DNA of 64,000 nucleotides from contig NC_026661.2 in NCBI RefSeq assembly GCF_000004075.3, forward strand, positions 1,488,001 through 1,552,000, written 5' to 3'. This DNA comes from Cucumis sativus (lineage: Eukaryota; Streptophyta; Magnoliopsida; Cucurbitales; Cucurbitaceae). Below, piece after piece: positions 11,847 through 25,330 of this stretch. Position numbers and translations under genes: made by a program. The stretch's first letter is position 1, and every line of letters begins with the position of its first letter. Under the pieces are notes generated by a model. The model was not told the origin of the DNA. It worked only from the letters and a program-made list of their open reading frames with translations, and made no database searches.

Positions 11847-14800
11847 GGCAGAAAATTGAGAGAGATGATGAATTGGTTATCGGTTATAAGTAGAACGAAC
11901 GCAGTATCTTGAAGAATCAGTTCATCTTCATTGGCCAGCGCGGGACTGTCATGGGGAACTCCATGAGAGCGCGTTTCAAAGTCGGTAGATCAAGAAGAGG
12001 GAATATGGAAGAAAATGGAACCTCACTCTCATTGTAATTCTCATTTTCTAATAGATATATATATATTTTTCTCATCTCAATTCTTTCTATTTCCTCATTT
12101 CAATTTGTTCCATAAAACAGATACAATCATGAAGAATTATTGGAAATTATTATAATTGTTGGATTATAATTTATTTCAAAATTTATCTTTTTTTTTTTAT
12201 AGATATTATTTTTAGAAAAGTTATTGGAAATTAAAATTAATATTTATGTAAAATCATACGAAATTTATGATTTTATCTCTATTTAATAATGTCTATCCAC
12301 TTGTATATTATTGATATAATTTAAAATCTTGCTATGTTTTGTTTTATATTTGAAAATAGATCATATCTTCGATAAATAATTGAAAAAACTTGAAAATATA
12401 AATTTTTATCTTGCAATTTAACGTATGAAAGACAATTTCTAATATGTCATGGAAAAATGATATTCTTCACTAAGATATAAAAATTTTATTATTTTTTTTA
12501 GTTCAACATTTAGAATGACAGAGTTTAAACCATTACAAGAAAAATGGAAGAGAAAGAAAAAAAAAATGTCATAAATGACAAAATGCACGTTTTTTTGTGG
12601 TAAAAAGTGAAAATCTTCACTAATTTATGTCAGTTTTTAAATGTCACGAAACTTAATTGATGGTAAAAATGTCATAAATGAGAAAAATACGCATTTTTTT
12701 TACAAAAAAGACGAAGGTTTTTTGTTAACCTCCCAAAAGGAATCATGTCAATTATCGTTAAATTAAGCTCACTTATACAGAAAACTTATTGTTACTAGGT
12801 CCTATAGCAAAAGAAATTTATATCTTTTTCTTCACTTCTCCCTCTCTTAGTTTAAAAATTGAGTTGTTTTAATAAGTTTTCTCCATGTGCAATTTCAAAC
12901 TAAAAAATAAAATAAATAACATTGATAAAATATTTATAAAATATAGCAAAATTTCATATTTTCTCAATCATAAACGTTTCTATAAGTAATATTAATAGAC
13001 ATTGATAGAAGTTTATCAATCCTACTATTAATATAATCCAAAAATTTACTATATTAAAAATTTGTATCTAATCGATTGTTAGGCATAATTTGTGTTTAGT
13101 TTTTTTAAAAAAATATTACCTATAAACATTTTCATAATAAATTTTAAAAATATGTTCCTATATTATATTTTTTTACACAAAATTAACGTTCTTCTTTTAC
13201 CAAATTCAACAAAAAAAAAATCTTAAATAAAAGTACATAGAAAGATGGATCTAAACTAAAAATAAACAAACTCTATATAAACATTTTAGCCAAATAATTT
13301 TAATACATACAAACGTAAAGATTTAGGTACTTTATACCAACATGAAAAGAGAAATTGATAGTTGAAGAAACTAAATAGATAGGAACATAAAAACTCAACA
13401 ATTGAAGTAAATGCCTTGCATGATTAGAGAGAAAGATGCTATGCTCCACCCACTACCCTAGCTCTTGAAAATGGGAAAATGGTTAATTAAGGACAGTTAT
13501 TGCATGCCCAAGTTGTTGAAGGGAGATTTGAAAATGAAATCCACATGGCTTTCATCATGCAAAGTGGCCAATCAAAAACAATACCTTTCCTCTTACTTGG
13601 ATCGACTTTTGATTCGATTCGATTTAGTTCGATTTCTTTATTAGTCTTTAAATTGGAAGAACCAAAGCAATGCTCGTACCCCGCAACATATACCACATCT
13701 CTCACAAATTGACATCACGTTCTGTTAGAAGCAGTTCATTTGAATTCTTATTGATATTGATTGGGAGAATTCAAAATATTTTTAAGATATTTAAGTTGCT
13801 CACCTTATATTTAATTGGTTTTGAGATACAATGTTTGTATCTGCACCCATAAAGTTTGAATATGTATTTGATAAATAATAAAAATAAGAAAAAAGGCAGT
13901 TGCTAGTACATCCAAATTATATCAAAATTTAGATTTAGCTCTCTCATAGTCTATTAGTGATAGATTATATCTGTTACAAACTTAACAATTAAGGAACACA
14001 AAAAAATTTGTATAGAGATTGGTACACATATATGTGTGGTTCACTAACAGTGTGTTAGCTATGTCTACAGGAGCAAAGAGTGAACAGTATATTATTTGAG
14101 AAAATGTTTCTCTGAATACAAAAAACGTCGCTGGAGTAAAGTCTATATAGACATTCCAACAATATTATTTATTAGATTACTATTATGCACTTAATTAATA
14201 TCTCTAAATGTGTTACTAATTGTAATTATCCTAAACAAACAAATGATATCAACATAGTGGTGAATCGTCGCTCTCATTTAGATAGAAGTAACATTTTCCA
14301 TCATTATTAATAGTAGGAAAGACATTGCACAATTATATTTAATCATATCAATTAGAGTAGTATTATACAAATCAATTAATAAATTAATAAATTAAGCGAC
14401 AGAAATTTGGAAAATTTAAATGGTAAAACAGTTAAAAATATTTTTAAAATTTTACAAATTTCATATATAGCAGTTATAAATCTAAACTTTTGTTATATTT
14501 TATAAATGTTTTGGTTCATTTTGCTATATTTGAAAATGTCGTTAAAATTTTTTTTTGTATACTATTGTGTAATAAAATGTGTGGAGATTCTCTTTGTTAA
14601 ACATAAAAACTAAACGAAGAGGAATTAGGCATAATCAACACTAAATTACTCCAATTTTTTATAAAGCAATGAGTTATCATTAGTCGACCAAAGTTGGTTT
14701 AGTAAAGTGTCAAACAGACCTCTACTTCAATGAGTAAGAGTCGGTCGGTTTAATACTTAAAAATACATTTTGGAAACCAAGGCGAAGGACTTTATCGAGC

Positions 14801-15419
14801 TTTAACTTTTAGTCCTTTCATTCAAAGAATTCACCCTGCTCAATTTAAAACTTTCCGAAACCGATCAACCTCTCGTTTTCTCACCGACCAACTTCGGTTT
14901 AGTTTTTTAGTGTATCATTCTCATCCCTATAAAATATGCATCGTAGTCACATATTCTCAAATGTAAATAGATTTATTTAAACTTCTAGACCAAGTAAAAG
15001 TGGAGATTCAAACGTTGATCTCTGAAACAAGAATATATGTCTTAGTCTTAGTCACTTGGAGTTGGAGTCTTATAAGCGGATTTGTAAATTGTGTATTGAA
15101 TCAAAATAATTAGGTTATAACCTCTCTCTCTCTTTCTCTCTCTAATTACAAAAGACAATATGGCTTCATCAGTTTTGCCACTTAGTTTCTTGTACAGATA
15201 AAACAATTTAAGTTTTACTAACAAAAGAAAACAAGAAAAGCTGGACTTCAAAGATCAAACAAACTTGACAATCCAGTGTCATGCAATAACTGTCCTAACT
15301 CCCAACATCCACAACCTAAGAAGTACTTAATTACAATCTTACAACTGAGAAAATGAACTTTCAAACTAACATCTCTAAAGAAACATATGAATGAAGAAAT
15401 CAGAGTGGGATAAGAGAAT
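11847..15419. other. Intergenic; MITE-like copies and promoter flank
   Basis: Just above 11847 lies the short 5' flank of the GAUT gene. The spacer is strongly AT-rich. It contains two probable members of the CTATAGCAAAATTT inverted-repeat family (about 12905-13065, and a truncated copy at about 14430-14545). There is also a less AT-rich island at about 13440-13720 with several CATGCA/TGCATG words and a GATTCGATTCGATT run, but no credible gene. Bases 15120-15145 form a CT-rich simple repeat. The last part is the 3' flank of the kinase gene. Confidence 0.45.
12905..13065. repeat. MITE-like inverted-repeat element, family A (copy 1)
   Basis: The left part reads AAAATATTTATAAAATATAG followed by CAAAATTTC. 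The centre contains AATAGACATTGATAGAAG, and the right part contains the complementary TTTACTATATTAAAAATTTG. The same arrangement occurs at 34931-35093 and 35271-35445. Boundaries are approximate and no target-site duplication was identified. Confidence 0.4.
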
Positions 15420-16732
15420 CTATCGGCATCTGGGTGGTGTTTGATTAGCATGGCCTCCATATTGCTTCATGTGAAGTGGAGAATTATGGTGAAGTGGCTG
15501 ATGAGCATTGCGATTTGATGCCAGACGGGAAGCACGGTTACCAGTCTCGATCAGTTTCTCGTTCACAGTTTCGATTTGTTCCAATGTCTCGACCACCTCT
15601 TTCATCGATGGTCGGTTTTTCTGCTCTTGCTCAATACATTGTAGAGCTAGCTGAGCCACTTGGAATGCAGATCTGGATGGATATTTTCCTTCCAACCGGA
15701 AGTCCATCACGTTTTTCAGCTTCCTTCTCTCTGATAAGAATGGTTTTATCCATTCTGTGAGGTGTTCTTGCCCAGTTGGACGATTTTCGTCGAGAGCACG
15801 TAAACCAGTCAACATTTCAATCAATACGACTCCAAAACCATATACATCGCTCTTGACATACAGATGTCCTGTGTCATAAATATCATCATTAATTTCAACT
15901 TGAAAATTGCTTGGAGATATAAGCTCCAGTTTTGGAATTAAAATTGACTCCTTCAACAAAGACGGCCAATTTTGAAAAGTTTTAAAGTTTTTGTTCTACC
16001 TGTGGTAACGTATTCTGGAGCAGCATAACCATGTGTGCCCATAACTCGAGTCGTCAGATGAGATTTGCTTTCTGAAGGACCCAATTTCGCCAAGCCAAAG
16101 TCGGATAACTTTGCTGTATATGACTGCAGGTAAAGGAATATTGGGGTTACGACAAATACAAGGAGATTAGACATAAAAAGGAAAAGATGATCATAAAAAA
16201 GTTTGTCAATGAAAGATTGAGATTAGTATAAGACTCTTTCTTAATGTGTATATTTATGTGTAGATTCATAATAAATATTACTTTACCCCATCAAGCAGAA
16301 TATTAGAAGCCTTGAAATCTCTATAAATTACTTGCTTGTCTGATGTGTGCAAGAACGCTAGCCCTCGAGCAGCACCTATAGCGATCTTAAGCCGAGTATC
16401 CCATCCGAGTGGCGTAACTGCCGATCCTCCTGAATTTCACAGAAATGTTGTTTACACTTCAGTAAACAAAGCTAAGAACACTGCAATTATTTGAAAGAAA
16501 CATCATAGTATATAATATCATCAATTAGTTTTCTTACTTCCAAATAGATGGTTCTCCAAGCTTCCTTTTTGCATGAACTCATAAGTAAGGAGTAACTCGT
16601 GATCCTCCCAACAATAACCCAATAGTTTCACTAGATTTGGATGAGAAAGTCTTCCCAAGAAGCCCACTTCTGACTGCACAACCAACCATACTATGTTGTT
16701 ATATGTCCATTTTTTCAAAAAAAAAAAAAAAT

Positions 16733-16771
<39 letters not shown>

Positions 16772-18763
16772 AAAAATCTTAAGAAGGAAACTTGGAATAT
16801 GCAACAGTCATTGTCACTACAAAGTCGGTAACAAATTGATCAACTTACGGATGGACAGTTCTGATGGTAGTCTTGAACAAGTTTATATGTTTATACAATA
16901 ACACATGCTAAGAAGATAAAGATAGGAAATCATAAAAGTTTCAAACACAGCCTACGTAGTTCATATTGTCCCATCTCGTTCATAGAGCAATTCATACTGT
17001 TCCATCTAGTTAACAATTCTGGTAGCTCAATCTTGCCTAGTTTAAAAATTATTGATGGTAGTTGCCACTGCCAGAGGTAGCAGTACGGTGAAACATGACT
17101 GATGGATATCACATTCAGGTGTTGTTTCGAAATGGTGTAAACATACTTTGTCAATTCTTCAATAATTAAAATCTATTTAGTTGGTGTCTTTTTCTTAAAT
17201 GTTTTCAGTTGAGTTGTTCTTAAACATCACTCAAGTAATTCAAATTTGAGTCCACCCATGATTTTTATTTATTTATTCCTTTAAATAGGTGGGTGTTTCA
17301 GACCTCACTCTTTGATTTATGCTCATGGTTCACTCCATGAACCCTCAGAGAGGCTTAGCTCATTCTAAGGTCAGATCTAAGACAAGAACTTGAAGTTATT
17401 TAGTTTTCAACCTAGTAGCTTGGAATCAGGACACAGGGTGAGCAATCTCTTAATAGAAAAGTTTCTCCCTACCATAGTTCGAGGAGATTTTAAGGACGAG
17501 AGTATTCTTCTCTATAACTATATAATTTACCTGCCACTCCTCAAGTCCTTGCACACTGTCAGATTTCAACTTTTTTACCGCAATAACCATCGAATTTCCC
17601 TTCCTTCCAAGGCCCTTCTCCTCGAGCCAACCTTTGTAAACCTTGCCAAAACCTCCTTCACCAAGCAATGCTTCAGCTCTGAAGTTTTTGGTTGCAGCTT
17701 TGAGCTCTGCCAAGCTATACTCCCTCAAGTTCGAAGAGGGCAAAATCTGTCCATGTGGAAAAACTTCATCTCCACTTGCTGCAGAGAATTGACTGTTCTT
17801 GGAGATGTTGCTGATAGTTGATGATGTTGTCAGACTGGTTGTCTGGGATATAACTGTTATAGCCACACGTTTGAATCATATAAATAAGGGAAACTTTTCC
17901 AAATCGTAAATAATATAATCATTATCTGCATGTTGCTCTTAGTCTCGGATCAAACTTCAATGGAAAAATCAACCACATACACTTAAAAAGCTAGGAAATA
18001 TCAAACATGAAACAAACAAATACCCATTTGGAAAGAGTGGAAAAGTGTTTCAAAAAGTATTTCCTCATCAAAGACTGATAAACAATACACAACATATATG
18101 ACTCAAAATTCGATGGAAAAACCAACCACGTACACTCAAAAAGCTAGGAAACTCCAAACATGAAACAAACAATTACCCACATGGGAAGGATGGAAAAGAG
18201 TTTCAAAAAGTAATTCCTCCCCAAAGACTGATAAAAAATATACAACTTCTATACCTCAAAATTCAATGAAAAGCCAACCACACACTTCAAAAGCTATGAA
18301 ACTCCAAACAGATGAAACAAAAAAATTACCCATAAGTGGAGTGGAAAAGAGTTTCAAAAAGTATTTCCTCTGCAAAGACTGATAAACAACAAACAATATA
18401 TACAGCTAAAAATTCAATGGAAAAACCAACCACACAAACACCTAAAAAGCTAGAAAACTCCAAACATGAAACAAACAAGTACCCAAATGGGAAGAGTAGA
18501 AAAGAGTTCCAGAAAATATTTCCTCCACAAAGAGTGACAAACGATATAAAACATAAATAACTCAGAAGTTTAACCAAAAGAACCCCATCAAAGAACCCCA
18601 AACTCTAAAGGGGGAAAAATAATTTGGGAAAACTTGCAGATATCAAGCACAAACTTTAAAATAGAACTGGATTCAAGTAGAACCTGCTGAAATTACCTGA
18701 ACTGAAATGTCCAGTGGTACTAGGAGTATGATTATCAACTGGAGAACCCCAACAAATCCCCAT
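15420..18763 (-). CDS. PIX13: Receptor-like cytoplasmic kinase, RLCK VII, PIX13-type (6 exons)
   Basis: This is a membrane-associated Ser/Thr kinase of the PBL/RLCK VII group, which relays signals from surface receptors. Exons: 18697-18763, 17531-17853, 16538-16673, 16287-16429, 16000-16123 and 15420-15868, giving 413 aa with GT-AG borders and a continuous frame. The N-terminus MGICWG carries Gly2 for myristoylation and Cys4 for palmitoylation, predicting a plasma-membrane location. A Ser/Thr-rich leader ends in an [16 protein letters not shown] block. The kinase domain shows the glycine loop [12 protein letters not shown] (about 86-97), the lysine in AVKK (Lys116), YRDFKASN in place of HRD-K-N (catalytic Asp213), DFG (231-233), and an activation loop with [15 protein letters not shown]. 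It is therefore an RD kinase with all catalytic residues present. The C-terminal tail is His/Asn/Pro-rich. Introns 1 and 2 carry a tandem repeat and a GAAA microsatellite. The name follows closest remembered resemblance (Arabidopsis PIX13, At2g17220); a neighbouring PBL is the main alternative. Confidence 0.93.
16733..16775 (+). repeat. (GAAA)n microsatellite next to an A-run, kinase intron 2
   Basis: About ten consecutive GAAA units follow an A-run at about 16717-16731, inside the intron between kinase exons 2 and 3. The repeat lies about 45 bases from the exon 3 acceptor on the minus strand, where it reads as a TTTC pyrimidine tract. Confidence 0.9.
17950..18558 (+). repeat. Four-copy tandem repeat, about 152 bp unit, in kinase intron 1
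   Basis: The anchor TGGAAAAA(C/T)CAACCACA recurs at 17961, 18114, 18267 and 18418, giving spacings of 153, 153 and 151 bases. Each copy then has AAAAAGCTAG(G/A)AAA, CTCCAAACATGAAACAAACA, a TACCCA word, GGAAGAGT, AAAAGAGTTTCAAAAAGTA, TTTCCTC and CAAAGACTGATAAA. The copies differ by scattered substitutions and small indels. The array fills most of the intron between the myristoylation exon and exon 2. Confidence 0.9.
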
Positions 18764-18808
18764 TTATCTTCTCTATCTCTCCCTCTTCCTGTTGAGAGCA
18801 CAAAAAGA

Positions 18809-18832
18809 GAGAAGAAGAAGAAGAAGAAGAAG
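18809..18832 (+). repeat. (GAA)n microsatellite in the kinase 5' leader
   Basis: About eight GAA units lie 46-69 bases above the kinase start codon, so they read as a TTC pyrimidine tract in the transcribed leader. Confidence 0.85.
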
Positions 18833-21800
18833 ATAATTAAGGAGAGCCCTTGTGAAATAAAATAAAATCAATCCAGACTAGTCAGTCAACTATATCATTT
18901 ATCCCTCATCCCACCTGTACATTTCTTGACCAATTAATTCAGTAATCACCCAATTATCACAAATATAATCCAATGAACACGAATTTAAGGGGAAATACGC
19001 AGAAATGTCAGTAGCTATTGAAATCAATTGCGGTGAAAAAGCAGGGGAGTAGACAAAGGGGGTGTTTAGATTGAAGATTGAAGGATTTTACCGGGAAGAA
19101 TGAGTCGCAGAAATTTTAAAAGAAAGGAAACCTGGTGGGGACTGAAGAAGATGACAACAGACTGAAAAACTATTTGTTTGTTCAAAGTCAACTGCCGTGC
19201 ATGATGGTTGTTTGGTTTCAATCTATCTAACTACGTGCAAAATTGAATTCAAAGATGACGAAAAGGAATAGAAAATTGATAAATAAGGAAGTAAAAGTTA
19301 CTTGTAACTGTGGGGTCGCTATTGTCCGCCATGGTTGGCCACGCCACGCCAACTGGAGCTTGCTTTAACTAGAAAAAAAAAAAAATACAAAACAAAACAA
19401 AACTTGGTTTGTCATTCTGATTCATGGGTTACATTTGAACATTACCTAAGACTCACGGAAAGAAGTGATCATAGTGATAAGAGAACAAAGATACCAAACA
19501 CGGCAAAGTAAGCAAAATCAACGATGGTGAAATTATATTTGCTAACATATCTAAACAAAGAGTTCCTTTTTAGCTTTTAGATTACCGTTCAAAGCAGATG
19601 GCATTTTTTAATAAACTTTTAACTTTCAATTTTATTCTTTAAAATTAAGATTCATTTTTCTATTTTTATTTTTAAAAACTATTTCATAATTACAAAATGG
19701 TATAAAAAATAAAGATGAGCTCCAAACACTATCCCAATTCTCTTTATTATTCAACATGAACACTTCTAAACAATCACATTTCACCAAAAAAAAATATGAA
19801 GGAAGGATTTAGACGGAGCTCTCGAATTCTTGTCAACGGTTAAATAATCATTTAAAAAAATAACTTTCAAACCTATCCACATACTGAGACAAGATGAAAT
19901 CTAAACGATGTCATAATATATTTATATCTAAATTTAAAATAGAATGATTGACAAATTACTAAATACAAAATTAGAGTGAGAAACCAATACTATTGAAAAT
20001 GTCTATAATTTTTTTCTTAAATTATCCTTTTTGGTTTATTTATTTGTTATTAAAATAGTGTTTTATTTATTTATTTATTAACATTTTTACTATCAATTTT
20101 GAAAACGTAGGTTAAGGTAAGGATTATCCAAGATTATAATCTAAATGCTAATATGTACTTTATAATTATATGTAATCAATACTATTTCAAAATCCCTCAT
20201 TTGCTACATTATTTACTATTTGCTATAAATTTCACTATGTTACGTAGATCTTTTTTTTTTTCAAACAAAGATATTTTAAACCTGAATATGACTTAAGAAT
20301 CTTATAATTCAATTATATAATAATCAACTTTTTGGTCACCAGGCATTTGATTGTATTTTCTAATATTTATTAAGAATATAATGATTAAAATGGAACCTAC
20401 TTATAATAGTATTTTAACAAAATGAAAAATGATCTAAATCCACTTATAATTGAATTTACTTGAAAAAGATAATTGATGTCTTAGTGCTTAATTATTACAT
20501 CCTTTCTCAATAATATATTAAATTTAAAAATATTTCCAATTCTAATAATTGATGCATGCTAATAATAATTACTTTTATCGAAAAAGTGAAAACTTGTTTT
20601 TGCTGTCTTTGACATTTATTCTTTAATGTTTAAATTATTTTTAGATAATAAAAGGATATGTTGTTTATATATTATTATTATGTGGTTATCCAACAATAGT
20701 ATATATAAGATTGAACTTCACTTATGCAATCTAATTTTAGAAAGTTACTATGCAAATAAATGGATTACTTTCTAGTTAATAATTGATTACTAACCCATTG
20801 ATATATGTAATCTTTGGTTTTTTACTATTTAACAATCTATTAAACTATCACACAGTACGCACTGTTGTATCAATATAAAGGATATTAAAATTGGAGACGT
20901 TGATAAATTTATGCAATCGAGAAGGAATATGATTCATTTTTTAAAAATGTACGTAAAAAATTTATCTTTTCTTATTCTTTTAATCTTTAATTATTATTCT
21001 AATTATTCAATTATATGGTAAAGAGAGTCGTTTATTTCAAATTAGAAAAAGATACAAAACGATGTAATTAAATAAAATGTAGAATGACAAATGTGTCTAT
21101 TAACTTTTTATATAGGATAGATAATTAAGTAAGGAATATAGATTAGAAACTATAAATTAAGAATACTAAAATTAATCAAAGTTTTGGCAAGAACGTAACC
21201 TTCAAGTCCCTTCAATTTACATTCTAGCTAGTTCGTTGTTTATTTTGTGATTGGTTTGCATTGTAACTACTGTTCAAAACCAAATTGAGATCATTACTAA
21301 TCTAAATATCTTAACTTTCTAAAAACAATAGTGAAAGGCATAAACCAAGCAGTTTCCATATGACCAGTTGAACTTCTTACCCCTCGCCAACCTCTTTTCC
21401 CTTATCAAACATGGAAAACCTAATAACACATAGCATAGGTAACGACTCTAAAGGATCAACAATTCCTAAAATATGTAGTGAACCCGAGGGAACACAAAGC
21501 ATAGTGTAAGTAGTCGTACAAAAGGAACACAAAACATAAGTGGTCCACAAATTAAATCCAAAAAGTCTCCTATTGGTTTCAAGGAGAAAAATCCATCGAA
21601 ACATTGGTAGTGAACTCGAGGGAACACAAAACATAAACCGTCAATACGAACTTAGAGGTTGGATGATTTGAACCCAGAACCCATTCAGTTTTAGCTTCAA
21701 ACATCAAGATAACACCCAAATAATTTAAGATAGAATGTTACTTACTATTCGATATTATTTGTATCTACGTATCTTATACCTTACTTTAAATTTATATGTT

Positions 21801-22384
21801 CTAAGATTTTCCTTTTGAAGGTAAAAAAGTATTTAGATAACAAACTATAACGACTCACCTAACTAAGCTTAGACTAAAATAAAGTCAAATTACTTTTTTT
21901 CTTTCTTTTTTGCCCTTTATTTTGGATTGATTGAATAACTAAACAAAAGCAAAAGCAAATAGTAATGTGAATGCATACTATGGTTCTTTATTCTCTTTTT
22001 TGTCTCTAAGCTAAGACCTCTTCCTATAGAGACTCTTTGTCCATTTTATATTCATTACCCTACCTCTCAACTACATTATTGGCTAACCAAATTTAAAAAG
22101 GTTTTAGTATAATTCTTTCTTTGTTTTTATTTAAAGATAAAGTTAAAAATTATTGACTTGTCTTATAATAATAATAATAATAATAAGAGAAGTTTTCGAT
22201 TTATACCCTAGCGTTTGTATCAAGTTACGGCGTTTTTGGATTATATTTTTAAGTGTTTAATTTAGAAAATAAGTTATTTTAAAAAAATAGTAAAGTGTTT
22301 GAAAATCACTTAAAATAGATTTTTAAATACATTTTAAACAATTTTTAGAAAAATAAGTTTATTGAAGAAAAAAATATTAATTAA

Positions 22385-22680
22385 TCCAAACGCAACCTTA
22401 AACCCTAAACCAATAATTGTAACAATCATTTAAACTTTGAAAGTTTATCAATTTAAACCTCAAACTAATAATTGTATTAGTTTTGTATATCAATTTAGAC
22501 ATTGAACTTATCTAAATGTTACGTCGATTTTAACTATTCGATGTGTTTTTTTAATAAAAAAATTATGGATTTAAATTGATATAACGTTATGAAATTAAAG
22601 TTCAAAGTTTAAATTGATGTATTTATCAAAGTTTATAGTTTAATTGATGATGTATAAATTGATACTTTTTCTAACAATAA
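22385..22680. repeat. AT-rich inverted-repeat element, family B (copy 1)
   Basis: The stretch contains repeated AATAATTGTA(A/T), TCAATTTAAAC, and later the complementary TTTAAATTGAT words, arranged so that the two ends are inverted relative to each other. A similar assembly lies at 32090-32460. Boundaries are approximate. Confidence 0.35.
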
Positions 22681-23958
22681 TAATATCAAAATTAATTGTC
22701 AAAATTTGAAACTTCTTTCACATTGCAATTTATGTTTTATGCCAATTGAGTTGAACTAATATTTGTATGGAGATTTTCTCATTTTAAACATTAAAACTTA
22801 AATAGTATATATATAGATAGATGATTTTAGATGTGAACACAGGTTGGTGTAAAAGGTTGATTTGTCAATTCTTTCATTTTCAACCTTTGAATCTATGGTC
22901 AATTATATGGTTGAATTTTCAAAGCTTAAATTTTTGTTTTTCCCAAGTGTTAAATTTTGTTGTAATCAGTAGTTGAAAGTTATTACAAATAGACGCTTTA
23001 CGTTTAGTTACGTTAAAAGTTATTTAAAAGTTATTTATTATAATTTAGTTACGTTAGATCGTGTTGAATTGTCTCTGTTGCATGATAAGTTATTAAATGT
23101 AAGATGTATTTTCGAGTTACAAGTATTAAACTCATGATTAAGTATGCTAAGAAACTAATATAAAAGAATTATTTAAAAAGTTATTTATCTACAAATCATT
23201 TACTACTTCCAGTTCAACAACCGTTATAATAGTTAGTGTTTTCGATTATTATAACCTACAATTAATCTACAACACAAACACGTTCTATTATAATCTATAA
23301 ACTATAATAATCAACTCAACGCCACGAAATTTTCTTAAGATTTAACATAAGTATAAAAATAAACATTATAAATTAGTAAATCTATGGTTTGAAGACTTAC
23401 GGTTAATTAATTAGCTTGACTTAACCTAACTATAGTATCGATAAAAAATTAGAATTTTTAAATTTATAGTAAACATAATTAAAACTAAGTTCAAATCATC
23501 TTTTTGTTTGTATCTTTTTGTACAAAATTTCCTCAAAATATTATTAGGTTACAAACAAAAAAAAAATCAAATTAAACCTACCCGTGGTTGAATTAATAAA
23601 TTACAAGTCAGTTAAAATAAAAAATGAGAAAACAAAAAATAGATGATTTTATCGTAATTGATTAAAAGACGATGTGAGAGTATATCATGTTGTTGTGATA
23701 ATCATATTGATTAATTTTTTAAAATCGATTTTCGAAGAAATTGTTTTAATTAATATTAAATTTATTTAAAATTTCCTTATGAATTTATAGTTTGAAATTT
23801 AAAAAGAAATTGTGGAGATCATTTCCAAATTAGGGAAATGGTTAAGAGAAGAGTGTGGTGTGGACACTAAATTGGCTAAGAAGACTTTGCCAAATAGAAT
23901 AAATAAATAATATGTTTACTTTGAAAAGGGAATATTATCTTTGCTTTCAATATTACCA

Positions 23959-23982
23959 ATATATATATATATATATATATAT
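23959..23982. repeat. (AT)n microsatellite
   Basis: Twelve uninterrupted AT units between AATATTACCA and TTCAAAAC. Confidence 0.95.
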
Positions 23983-25079
23983 TCAAAACTTTGGCTTTCT
24001 ACTTTTGATTTTTTTATTTTTTCATAACATTTTTTCTTTTTTCTTTTTTCTTTTTGTAATGCTAAAGTTTTAAACTTTAATTAAAGTGACATTAAGTTCA
24101 AACTTAGGGTTTTGTTTTCTTTAATTTTTGGTAATGTTTGACTAAAAACCATTATCAACCCTTTTAAACCTTTTTTTTTCTAATTAAAACATAATAATAT
24201 AGCTCATAAGTTATACCTAATAATGCTCTTGAGATTTTATAGAGTAAATTTTAATTATGTTATTTATAGGTTGGAAAGTTTTATTCTAACATTTCAACTT
24301 TTAAATTATTTTAAGAGTATTATTCAAAGTTGTTTGGTTAAAATAAAAGAACACAAATTACACAAACATGTAATTGTAAAAGTTAAAATTAAAGTGTAAT
24401 GTAATGTTATTTTTCATTCAATTTCAACCACATCAAATATAACAACAATTATCAAATATATATTTGTGTTCGTTTGTATTAAGATCATTGTTTTGATTGT
24501 GAATACTTTTTTGAAAAGCTTTATAAAATTGGTTAAAGGTTATGGGAAGGAATGGTATATATATATATAAGGAGGAATTTAAGGGTGAAAGAGTAAAAGA
24601 AAATCTTCCAAATTAATTTAGCTTTGAATTTTTGTTTGGTAGCCTTTTTCTTTAGGGGCCCCTCAATGACTATAGAGTACACATTCATAGTCTATGAAAT
24701 CAATTACTATTTCTAATTATTTTGTTGTTGTTAATGAGGCACATAGCTTAAAGAACAAACACACTAATTATTTGATTAAGATCCATGGTTTGAAAAATAA
24801 ATACTAAATTATAGAGGAAAATATGTTAATACCTCTCAACTTTTAAAAGTATAAAAAATGTCTTTAAACTTTTGGAAATAAATGAAAACGGTTAAAATTT
24901 TGTTTAGAAAATATCTCTTAACTATTGAAAAGTTTTATACATACCCTTGGACTTTAAGAAAAAACAAGAATACTCTTGCTAATCTAATCTTTACCCCAAA
25001 TTTCTTAATACCCAAAAGTTTATGTTAAAATTCGTTTAAATTTCCATCGATATGTCGATATTTTCACATCTTCATGAGT

Positions 25080-25330
25080 TCGATATCGATAGAAGGGATG
25101 AATCGAATTTCCATTACATGGTAGAAAAATTCACAAATCATGAAAAATAAACATCAAAATGACACTAATATAAATAATAGACATGTTTGCGTATGTGAAA
25201 ATAATATAATATTTATGTACTAATTTAAATTTATTTTTTGAACTTTTTTGTTTTTATAATTTTTTTCAAAAATATTCATGGAAATCGAAAACATAACATT
25301 AAGATCTCGATATATTCATCAACATCCGTA
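25080..25330. repeat. Dispersed AT-rich repeat, related to the window's first 200 bases
   Basis: The core AATATAAATAATAGACATG, followed by T-rich blocks and a CAAAAATATTCATGGAAAT-like segment, aligns by eye with bases 10-190. GATATCGAT/ATCGATATGTCGAT words at about 25050-25095 flank it. No coding capacity is seen; the class is unknown. Confidence 0.35.

Noticed and set aside
12525..12760. CACTA transposon end suggested by CCATTACAAGAAAAATGG and repeated ATGTCATAAATGA words
   Set aside because: The terminal CACTA is mutated and no matching inverted end was found within the spacer.
13487..13712. Overlapping 70-72 aa frames on both strands in a less AT-rich island
   Set aside because: No domain or homologue is recognised, and both strands are open in the same place. 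It may be a conserved non-coding patch but nothing supports a gene.
21377..21634. 85-aa frame with repeated LCVPSGSL-like phrases
   Set aside because: The repetition comes from a short non-coding direct repeat (GAGGGAACACAAA), and no family resemblance exists.
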